Source of the DNA: CAZHRK01 sp964534555
Lineage (GTDB): Bacteria; Babelota; Babeliae; Babelales; RVW-14
Direction: 5' to 3'
Assembly: GCA_964534555.1 (NCBI GenBank)
Contig: CAZHRK010000001.1
Span: 558,001 to 622,000, forward strand
DNA: 64,000 bases
Of the stretch, positions 34,254 through 41,468 are shown piece by piece. The translations under genes and the position numbers were made by a program. Every line of letters begins with the position of its first letter. Position 1 is the first letter of the stretch. The notes under the pieces were generated by a model. That model had not been told where the DNA came from. It ran no database searches and was given only the letters and a program-made list of their open reading frames with translations.

Positions 34254-36665
34254 ATGAAAGAGCGCTTTGTACTTGGCGAGCCGGTATTATTGCCGGTGCT
34301 CCCGCTTAAAAATCTTGTAGCTCTTCCTAAGAGCATTATTCCCGTTGTTGTTGGCAGAGAAGTATCGATTAAAGCAATCGATGCCGCGATGCGTACAAAC
34401 AAGGAAATTTTTGTCACCACTCAAAAATCTATTGATACTGAAAATCCGACATTAAATGATGTATTTTCTGTTGGTACGCGCGCAGTTATTGTTCAAGTTG
34501 CACGCATGCCTAACGGGACGCTTAAAATTCTTATTGAAGGTATTAGCCGATCACAGGTTGTTACAGAAGAACACGTCGACGGATATTTAGCTGTTACAGC
34601 GCAAGATATTGTTCCTGTACCGCTTGATAACTCTGCTGATAATGTTGCTTTATGGCGCAATCTATATGAGCTCTTTACAGAATATGTAAATCTTAATGAG
34701 AAGCTTGCGCAAGATGTTTTGTCATTATTCCATGGGCTTGATGATATCGATCATCTATGCGATACAATCGCTGTGCAAATGCATTTAGATTTTCTAGATC
34801 GCCAAGAGCTGCTTGAAATGGCAGATCTTAAAAAGCGAGCAATGAAGCTTGCGATTATTCTTCAAAAAGAAATAGAGATCCTTAAAGCAGAGAAAAGCAT
34901 TCGCAAGCGGGTTCAATCACAGGTTGAAAAACACCAAAAAGATTATTATCTAACAGAACAGCTTCGTGCTATTCAGCGTGAGCTTGGTCGTGAGGATTAT
35001 CAGCAAGAGATTAATGATATCCGCAAAAAGGCTAAGAAGCTGAAGTTATCTGCTGAGGCAATGGAAAAGGTTGAAGCCGAGCTTAAGCGTCTTGAACAGA
35101 TGCAGCCGACATCACCAGAAGCATCAGTAAGCAGAAACTATGTAGACTGGATTTTGTCGATTCCTTGGGCAAATTCAAGTAAAGACTCAGTCAGCATGGA
35201 AGACGCTGAAAAGATTCTGAGCAAATCTCATGCTGGTATGAAAAAAGCAAAAGAGCGTGTTATTGAGTTTATTGCAACCAAAAAATTTGCTGGCGAGCAA
35301 CTCAAGCGCTCACCAATTATCTGTTTGGCTGGACCTCCAGGTGTAGGTAAAACATCACTTGCACAATCTATCGCTGACGCACTTGAGCGTCCTCTGGTGC
35401 GTATATCTCTTGGAGGTGTGCGTGATGAAGCTGAAATTCGTGGGCACCGCCGTACATATATTGGTGCGATGCCTGGTAAAATTATTCAGGCTCTCAAGAA
35501 ATCAAAAGTTACAAACCCAGTGATGCTTCTTGATGAGATTGATAAAATGGCTATGGATTTCAGGGGTGATCCAGCATCAGCGCTTCTTGAAGTCCTTGAT
35601 CCTGAACAAAACAAAAATTTCAGTGATCACTTTTTAGAAATTGATTATGATCTTTCAAAGATTATGTTTGTTACTACTGCAAACGTGATTGATAATGTTC
35701 CTTATCCGCTTCTTGATAGAATGGAGATAATCTCTCTTTCTGGGTATAACGACCAAGAAAAACTTGAGATTGCTAAATCATTCTTAATTCCAAAATTATT
35801 CAAAGAGCATCATCTGAAGCCAGCACAGTTTGTCATACCAGATGCCTTGCTTGCAGAACTGATTGAGGAATATACAAAAGAAGCTGGTGTGCGTCAGCTT
35901 GAGCGACTTATCTCAAAGCTTATGCGTAAGGCTATTCTGCATATCCTTAAGAATAAGAAAAATACCAAAGTTACTCTTACAAAAGATCTAGCAGAGCAAT
36001 GGCTTGGTGCTGCGTTCTTCAGAAAAGATGAGCGTGATCCTAAGAATGTTGTTGGTGTTACGACAGGTCTTGCGTGGACAGAGGTTGGTGGCGACGTAAT
36101 GGATGTTGAAGTTACCATCATGAAAGGTAAGGGCGCGCTCACGCTTACTGGCCAGCTTGGCGAGGTGATGCAAGAGTCTGTGCAGGCAGCGCTTTCATAC
36201 GTTCGCTCACGAGCAAAAGACTTTGGCTTAAAAGAAACTTTCTATTCAGATGTAGATATTCACGTACACGTTCCAGAGGGTGGTATTCCTAAAGATGGTC
36301 CATCAGCAGGTATCACGATGTGCGTTGCATTAACATCAGCACTTACAGGTGTTCCTGTTAAGCGTGATGTCGCAATGACCGGTGAAGTTACCCTTAGAGG
36401 AAGAGTACTTCAAATTGGTGGATTGAAAGAGAAGCTTCTTGCCGCAGCTCGCCTTGGTATTAAAAAGGCGATTGTTCCGAAGGCAAATGCTAAAGATGTT
36501 AAAGAGTTTGAACATGAGCTGGATAAATCACTTGAGGTGGTTTATGTCGACTCAATGGATCAGGTTCTTCATCATGCACTTGTTGGTGATCCAAAAAATG
36601 CGGCAAAACAGTCAAAATCTGATTCAAAATCTAAGACAAAAAAAGCTGCAAAAAAGCGTAAGTAA
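34254..36665 (+). CDS. lon: Lon ATP-dependent protease (LonA)
   Basis: Cytoplasmic AAA+ protease that removes damaged and regulatory proteins. N-terminal Lon domain (LPVLPLKNLVALPKSIIPVVVGR), a helical segment, the AAA module with Walker A GPPGVGKT at 360-367 and Walker B MLLDEIDKM, and the C-terminal peptidase with the catalytic Ser in PKDGPSAGITM (684) and Lys in GGLKEKLLAA (725). An extra Lys/Ser-rich tail of about 25 residues ends the protein. The frame opens at a TTG at 34242; the ATG at 34254 is preferred. A strong terminator follows. Confidence 0.97.
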   Translation: MKERFVLGEPVLLPVLPLKNLVALPKSIIPVVVGREVSIKAIDAAMRTNKEIFVTTQKSIDTENPTLNDVFSVGTRAVIVQVARMPNGTLKILIEGISRSQVVTEEHVDGYLAVTAQDIVPVPLDNSADNVALWRNLYELFTEYVNLNEKLAQDVLSLFHGLDDIDHLCDTIAVQMHLDFLDRQELLEMADLKKRAMKLAIILQKEIEILKAEKSIRKRVQSQVEKHQKDYYLTEQLRAIQRELGREDYQQEINDIRKKAKKLKLSAEAMEKVEAELKRLEQMQPTSPEASVSRNYVDWILSIPWANSSKDSVSMEDAEKILSKSHAGMKKAKERVIEFIATKKFAGEQLKRSPIICLAGPPGVGKTSLAQSIADALERPLVRISLGGVRDEAEIRGHRRTYIGAMPGKIIQALKKSKVTNPVMLLDEIDKMAMDFRGDPASALLEVLDPEQNKNFSDHFLEIDYDLSKIMFVTTANVIDNVPYPLLDRMEIISLSGYNDQEKLEIAKSFLIPKLFKEHHLKPAQFVIPDALLAELIEEYTKEAGVRQLERLISKLMRKAILHILKNKKNTKVTLTKDLAEQWLGAAFFRKDERDPKNVVGVTTGLAWTEVGGDVMDVEVTIMKGKGALTLTGQLGEVMQESVQAALSYVRSRAKDFGLKETFYSDVDIHVHVPEGGIPKDGPSAGITMCVALTSALTGVPVKRDVAMTGEVTLRGRVLQIGGLKEKLLAAARLGIKKAIVPKANAKDVKEFEHELDKSLEVVYVDSMDQVLHHALVGDPKNAAKQSKSDSKSKTKKAAKKRK

Positions 36666-36666
36666 C

Positions 36667-36700
36667 AAAAAGGGGCGAGATAACATCTCGCCCCTTTTAC
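36667..36700. terminator. Intrinsic terminator between lon and waaA
   Basis: Stem AAAAGGGGCGAGA/TCTCGCCCCTTTT (13 bp) with a 5-base loop and T-run on the + strand; A-rich on the other side, so it may also serve the convergent waaA. Confidence 0.9.
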
Positions 36701-36722
36701 TTTAGCGCAATCTTGACGTGCA

Positions 36723-38015
36723 TCAGACCTGCTGAATAAGACGTGCTATTGTTTCTTCCAGAATGTGATTTTTCGTTTGTAACCAGGTGTTTTGCGCTTC
36801 CTGTGATGCAGTTATCTTGGCGCTGTTTGTAAGAAGCTCTTTTGCTATCGAGCACAATTCTACTTCATTATGAGCGACAAAAACGCCTACCCCTTGAAGG
36901 TCATCAACTGTTTGAGCAACATTCTGATGGTATGGGCCAACGATTGTTGGTACTTCCCATACTAATGGTTCCATAAGATTGTGCCCACCAACAGGTACAA
37001 AAGTTCCACCCAAGATAAAAACCTTGGCATACTGATACATATCAAACATTAAGCCTATTCGCGCTACGATGATAATATCGTTAGTTTCAAAATCTTGATT
37101 AAGCATTTTGCCAATATGGCTGATTTGATTGCTGGTATCCCATGTCGTGAATGAAAAGCCTTCTTGTAAAAAACGACGCTGTGCTTCTTTGAGCCAGGTG
37201 AAATGCCGAGGCATAAACAGTAACTTAGCACAACCAAAAACATTTTTTACTGATGCAAATAGCTTTATGTGTGCGTCTAGCTCACCTTCATGAGCAGATC
37301 CAACCAAAATAATCGGTATTGGGGTGGCGTATGGTGCGATACAAGATCTTTTCTTCTGAACGACATTCCACGTTTTAATATTCCCAAATGTACTTATAGC
37401 CCCTGAGTTGTTAAGAAATTGATTAAGCTCAACCGAATCACTCTCTGTTTGCGTATAGATGTGGTCAAAACAATCGAGTATTACTCTATAAAAAAAACGG
37501 CTAAGAGATGATTTTTTACGTGTATTTTTTGATGCTCGTGCATTAAGAAGTATAAGTTTTGCGCCCCAGATCTTGGCCATGATCACAAGATTTGGCCATA
37601 ATTCAGACTCAAGAATGATAATTGTTTTTGGACGTATGCGTGAAAATGCCAAAACTACTGGTAGCAAAAAATCATACACTCCACGCTCAACTGTTTGGGC
37701 AAGACCTAATGCAGATGCTTGTCTAAAACCTTCAAATGTTCCGACCGTCATATATGTTGCTGTTGTGGGGTTTTTGTCTTTGTACAATTTAAGGAAATAT
37801 TCAACAGCAAGAGATTCCCCAACTGATGCCCCATGGACCCAAAGACCATTTGGCTGCGTGGCTTTTTTTACAAATCCCCAACGTGCAGGAATGAAAAGAG
37901 TACGTTTTCGTTTTGCTTCTTTGTAGAGGATAAAGGCAATTATCACAGGGAGCAGGATAATTTGTGCCATGTTATAAATGATGAAGAGAAGGGCGCATCG
38001 TAGTAACTGAAGCAT
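36723..38015 (-). CDS. waaA: 3-deoxy-D-manno-octulosonic acid (Kdo) transferase
   Basis: Adds Kdo from CMP-Kdo to lipid A precursor at the inner membrane, the first step of LPS core synthesis. N-terminal membrane anchor (about 5-30), then the family signature LWVHGASVGES (about 60-70). Other GT30 landmarks: ESELWPNLV, LLNARAS, the SAHEGE loop (VGSAHEGELDAHIKLF) and the C-terminal EPLVWEVPTIVGP. About 430 residues, normal length. The ATG at 38015 is chosen because GAGAG precedes it; an upstream ATG at 38027 is also possible. Shows that the cell makes LPS or a related glycolipid. Confidence 0.93.
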   Translation of the reverse strand: MLQLLRCALLFIIYNMAQIILLPVIIAFILYKEAKRKRTLFIPARWGFVKKATQPNGLWVHGASVGESLAVEYFLKLYKDKNPTTATYMTVGTFEGFRQASALGLAQTVERGVYDFLLPVVLAFSRIRPKTIIILESELWPNLVIMAKIWGAKLILLNARASKNTRKKSSLSRFFYRVILDCFDHIYTQTESDSVELNQFLNNSGAISTFGNIKTWNVVQKKRSCIAPYATPIPIILVGSAHEGELDAHIKLFASVKNVFGCAKLLFMPRHFTWLKEAQRRFLQEGFSFTTWDTSNQISHIGKMLNQDFETNDIIIVARIGLMFDMYQYAKVFILGGTFVPVGGHNLMEPLVWEVPTIVGPYHQNVAQTVDDLQGVGVFVAHNEVELCSIAKELLTNSAKITASQEAQNTWLQTKNHILEETIARLIQQV

Positions 38016-38090
38016 AGGCTCTCTCATGTAGAAAATGAAACAAGGTAGAGAGTAGCTTACGTTTTTTATGCGCCCTGTAAATACGTCTTT

Positions 38091-39179
38091 TTAACGAAGG
38101 AACGTGAGCATCCCTAAAATAAAAAGCAGTACAATAATACTATAAAAGACTATGTTGTTTGCGATTTCAAGCTTCAAAATAGCATTGTGTCTTTTCTCTT
38201 CATGGTCGCGCTCAATAGCCTGAAGCCTCATAATCACATAACTTTGAAAAATCAGTATGCTGATTGATAGAAAAACAAATGTATTAAAAAAGTAATCAAC
38301 GTGGGTTACATATCCTGTTTCTGGCAGTGATGCATCTATCACCATTCTGAATAAAACAAGAATTGGCACTGCAGTTGCAACGTAGCCGAGTCTTGTTTTA
38401 TCAAATATATCTATCAGCAAACAGAAGAGTGAAATTAAAAAGAGGACGAGCATAGGGAAATAGAGTGATAGTAAGTCTCTCACGCCGACGCTATCAAATA
38501 CAAAAGAGAAGCATGCAGCAGGGTGCGTTATTTTTATTTTTTCTGCATTATTAAGTTCAGCTGCTATGTACCCTGTTTTGACAGCTGTCTCGCTAATTTT
38601 GAAGTTTTTTAGAAACAAGCTTTTTGATACGGTCAGATCTTGGTCGCTTGATACAAACTGAATTTCGTTATGCGTTATGCTCTCGTTTTTAAGAATCAAA
38701 TTTACTCGATGGGCTGAGAGTGGGAAGTTTATAAAATTGAGCTCAGGCCTCATCTCAACCATGATGTTATAGCATACGACAACGTTTTCACCGTGTTGTT
38801 GGATAATCGGTGCGGATGTATAAATCAGTTTTCCATTTCTGAGCAAGACGCTGTTGTGAAATTGGAATTTTTCTAATGTTGCAAGTGATTCTGATCCCGC
38901 TGGAAATTTAAACCACATGATGCCATCAAAAGTTATTCTTCTTTCTGACAGTGAATATTCTGGAAATGATTTAACGTGAAGCCCTATGTGCACCTTATTT
39001 GCAAAGCGAGCTTCTTGTGGTGATAGCTGGTCGAACTCTGGAAGTGGTTCACGAGCGTCAAATGTATTATCTTGCTGATAAACAAGCCCTATGGTGAAGA
39101 TCGATATTGCAATAATACTCAAAATACGTGCATTAATGCTGCGGAGCCAACTTGCGATATGCTTTAAATTTTTTTTCAT
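38091..39179 (-). CDS. Pentameric ligand-gated ion channel (Cys-loop superfamily) homologue
   Basis: A membrane receptor with channel-family architecture. N-terminal hydrophobic segment (about 18-33), beta-rich ligand-binding domain (about 60-225) with the strand VHIGLHVKSFPEYSLSERR, ITFDGIMWFKF and a Cys-less 'Cys-loop' region (FINFPLSAHRVNLIL). Four helices follow: M1 about 236-257, M2 about 262-282, M3 about 295-317, M4 about 341-361. The M2-M3 loop LPETGYVTHVDYFF matches the family pattern LP..Y.T..D. M2 contains Pro and Arg, which is unusual for a conducting pore. AAGGAG precedes the ATG. The gene lies 9 bases after a periplasmic binding protein gene and is certainly co-transcribed with it. 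Confidence 0.82.
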   Translation of the reverse strand: MKKNLKHIASWLRSINARILSIIAISIFTIGLVYQQDNTFDAREPLPEFDQLSPQEARFANKVHIGLHVKSFPEYSLSERRITFDGIMWFKFPAGSESLATLEKFQFHNSVLLRNGKLIYTSAPIIQQHGENVVVCYNIMVEMRPELNFINFPLSAHRVNLILKNESITHNEIQFVSSDQDLTVSKSLFLKNFKISETAVKTGYIAAELNNAEKIKITHPAACFSFVFDSVGVRDLLSLYFPMLVLFLISLFCLLIDIFDKTRLGYVATAVPILVLFRMVIDASLPETGYVTHVDYFFNTFVFLSISILIFQSYVIMRLQAIERDHEEKRHNAILKLEIANNIVFYSIIVLLFILGMLTFLR

Positions 39180-39188
39180 GTTTGCTCC

Positions 39189-40307
39189 TTAAAACATCCA
39201 GGTTTGTTCACCAAAAAGATGCCGATTTTCAGGGTTAAAATGTAATGGGAATCCCAAATAGGATTGTTCTTTAATTCCCTCAAAATACTTAATAATTGTT
39301 TCGATAGATGGTTTGTCTGATTGTTCTATTGCTTCTGCTAATAAGCGGCCACAGAGATAGTATGTTAGTGATAAAGGATTTGGTTTTTCCTCAGGGAAGA
39401 ACTCAGCGATATCTTCACGATATTGTTTGACCAAGAGGCTTTTATCGTGTTCTGGGTCTGGGACAATAGCAGTGCATTTAAAATTAATTCCTTTTGATTT
39501 TATGATGTGTGGCACCATAAATGTTGAATCGATTCCACAGAACATAATTCCATAAAGGCCATGCATTAAAAGCTCATTAATAAGGCGAACTGCAGGGGTG
39601 CTTGTTGATACACATACAATCATGCGCGGGTCAAGTTCTGATATTTTTTTGACAGCGCTTGTAAGGTCAAAATTGAATCTATTGTAATTCACTTTCCCAA
39701 GAATTTTTGTTCCTTGAGCACTTAAAATTTCTTCAAGGCTGCCAGCTGCATTTGTTGAAAAATCATCATCTGCGTGAAAAATAACAATACGAGACATTTT
39801 ATGTGTTGTGACGATGTATTTTTTTAATTCATCAAGCTGGGGAGCAAGGAGCCCCGGCCCGTTGATAATCCCTTTTACATCTTTATTCCGCGTATTACGG
39901 TCTCCACCCCAAGGAAAGTAGCAGCCAATTTTCCCACTTTTTATTTCAGGCAGGATGCCAAGAATCCCTCGAGTTCCCATTACTCCGATAAAGTGTTTGA
40001 TCCCGAGCTGATTCATTTTTTGTATGTTTTTAACAGTTTTATCAGCATCTCCGCCGTCATCCATCGCTAGTAAGCGCAGCTGTTTCCCCTTTACTCCCCC
40101 CTGTTTGTTAACACGCTTGAAAGCGGTCTCAATCCCATTTTGGATAATTGAGCCATAAAGTTGAAAATGCCCTTTAAGTGAGAGTGATTGCCCAATCACG
40201 AACTCTTTTTCTGGGTCATAAGTACGCTTTTTCGTTTGTCCAAAAGCAGCACTTCCAATAAGTAGGGCAGCAAAGATACTTCCTGCAAGAAGCCTAAAAT
40301 AGTTCAT
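39189..40307 (-). CDS. Periplasmic binding protein, branched-chain amino-acid (type I) family
   Basis: Exported type-I periplasmic binding protein (Peripla_BP_6 / LivJ-like) binding amino acids or similar small molecules. Signal peptide (about 1-25, MNYFRLLAGSIFAALLIGSAAFG), then EFVIGQSLSLKGHFQLYGSIIQNGIETAFKRVN, LLAMDDGG, a GVMGTRG ligand-loop and the second-lobe strands RIVIFHADDDFSTNAAG and MIVCVSTSTPAV. The ATG at 40307 has GGAG seven bases upstream. No ABC permease or ATPase gene is next to it; instead its only operon partner is the channel homologue at 38091. Confidence 0.9.
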   Translation of the reverse strand: MNYFRLLAGSIFAALLIGSAAFGQTKKRTYDPEKEFVIGQSLSLKGHFQLYGSIIQNGIETAFKRVNKQGGVKGKQLRLLAMDDGGDADKTVKNIQKMNQLGIKHFIGVMGTRGILGILPEIKSGKIGCYFPWGGDRNTRNKDVKGIINGPGLLAPQLDELKKYIVTTHKMSRIVIFHADDDFSTNAAGSLEEILSAQGTKILGKVNYNRFNFDLTSAVKKISELDPRMIVCVSTSTPAVRLINELLMHGLYGIMFCGIDSTFMVPHIIKSKGINFKCTAIVPDPEHDKSLLVKQYREDIAEFFPEEKPNPLSLTYYLCGRLLAEAIEQSDKPSIETIIKYFEGIKEQSYLGFPLHFNPENRHLFGEQTWMF

Positions 40308-40604
40308 AAGCAGCTCCAAAATTACGAATAAGTGATGACGCTAAGCAGCATTTTAAGGTACTTGTTGGGGTCTTGGGGGGTCAACACTTTCTCAGGGCAT
40401 GGTTTTTTATAGCCTAAAAATCTGACCAAAAGAGTAAAAGTCATAATAAATGATGTTTTTCATTAAAAAGCGCCATTTATTACATAAAAATGATTCAATA
40501 GTTTTCTAATTGAAATTATTGAAAACAAGTCTTCACCTCGTGTAGAGTAGGTATAACAAGAGCTAGAGCGCGCAGCTCCGTATATAAACAAAAGGAGAAT
40601 GCTG

Positions 40605-40769
40605 ATGAATATGAGAAGCTTTTTAGCATTGATTGCAGTTGCGGGTGTAATTAGTTCAACGACATCAATTAACGCAGCCACTTGTAGCTACGGTGATGAT
40701 GAAATTGACGCTAACAGCTCGTATGTTGCGAAATCAACATGCTCAACTGAAGATGAGGATGAAAACTAA
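40605..40769 (+). CDS. Tiny exported peptide (54 residues)
   Basis: Start ATG at 40605 with AAAGGAG upstream and a terminator downstream. The product has a clear signal peptide ending SINAA, leaving a mature peptide of about 29 residues with two Cys (ATCSYGDDEIDANSSYV then STCSTEDEDEN) and an acidic end. The two Cys could form a disulfide loop. No family recognised. Reality is supported by the ribosome-binding site, the signal peptide and the dedicated terminator. It stands divergent from the binding protein/channel operon and close to two other small exported Cys proteins. Confidence 0.65.
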   Translation: MNMRSFLALIAVAGVISSTTSINAATCSYGDDEIDANSSYVAKSTCSTEDEDEN

Positions 40770-40790
40770 AAAGTAGTTCTACTAGCTTGA

Positions 40791-40830
40791 AAAAAAGGGC
40801 CAAACTTATTAAAAGTCAGGCCCTTTTTTT
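40791..40830 (+). terminator. Intrinsic terminator of the tiny exported peptide
   Basis: AAAAAAGGGCC/GGCCCTTTTTTT with a 17-base loop and a strong T-run, 22 bases after the peptide stop. Confidence 0.8.
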
Positions 40831-40891
40831 ATGAACCTTCATTTTGGCTGAAGTATTTTTGTAATATGAAAACTATAAAAGGGGGACTCTC

Positions 40892-41197
40892 ATGGTACGT
40901 ACTATTTTTTCTGTAGCACTTTTAGTTTTGGGTATGCAAGTTGCCCAGTTGTCTGCTGAATGTGTAAATAACACGACCGGCAATCACGTGCGCAAGACAC
41001 GCAGCAAGACAGGGCGAAAGCTTGTGTGCCGCATACAGCCGATTACATCATATAAAAATAAAAAACTAGCCGCTCGTTTTTACAAAAAAGGTCAGACATG
41101 CAGATTTTGCGGTTGCCCGAGCTCTTCTCACTCTGCGGCTAAATCGTCAAGTGTGATCACAAGTGTGAGCAAAGCTCCTAGCGCTCCAAAAAAATAA
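40892..41197 (+). CDS. Small exported protein with C-x2-C-G-C-x4-H motif, copy 1
   Basis: 101 residues: signal peptide ending about residue 22 (QLSAECV), a basic middle (RKTRSKTGRKLVCR) and the cluster CRFCGCPSSSHS (about 70-81), which recalls a zinc or disulfide knuckle; then a Ser/Lys-rich tail. AAAGGGGGA precedes the ATG. Its neighbour at 41250 has a clearly related end (CKKCGCHASDH), and both have C..N/D after the signal peptide. No known family recognised; likely lineage-specific. Confidence 0.72.
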   Translation: MVRTIFSVALLVLGMQVAQLSAECVNNTTGNHVRKTRSKTGRKLVCRIQPITSYKNKKLAARFYKKGQTCRFCGCPSSSHSAAKSSSVITSVSKAPSAPKK

Positions 41198-41249
41198 CAG
41201 CACTTCGTTGCTTGTTTCCATAAACGTAATCTAATAAAGGGGAATGAAA

Positions 41250-41462
41250 ATGAAACTGCTTGCTATTATAGCGCTTCTATCTGTTACATCGCTTGGTGCT
41301 CGTTGTGTTCGTGACGCTCATATCAAAGAAGTTGGTGGCACAAAAACGTATCAATGCCCAATTAAATACAATTTGAGCTCACCAGAAACCTCAAAAATTG
41401 ATTTTGAGAATAACTACTGTAAAAAATGTGGGTGCCATGCGAGTGATCACGACGCTAAATAA
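41250..41462 (+). CDS. Small exported protein with C-x2-C-G-C-x4-H motif, copy 2
   Basis: About 70 residues: signal peptide (MKLLAIIALLSVTSLGA), then RCVRDAHIKEVGGTKTYQC and the cluster CKKCGCHASDH near the C-terminus. It shares the Cys/His spacing with the gene at 40892 (C-x2-C-G-C-x4-H), suggesting the two are paralogues. AGGGG stands 7 bases before the ATG at 41250; another ATG two codons earlier is too close to it. Four to five Cys in a secreted protein point to disulfides or metal binding. Confidence 0.7.
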   Translation: MKLLAIIALLSVTSLGARCVRDAHIKEVGGTKTYQCPIKYNLSSPETSKIDFENNYCKKCGCHASDHDAK

Positions 41463-41468
41463 TTAATT

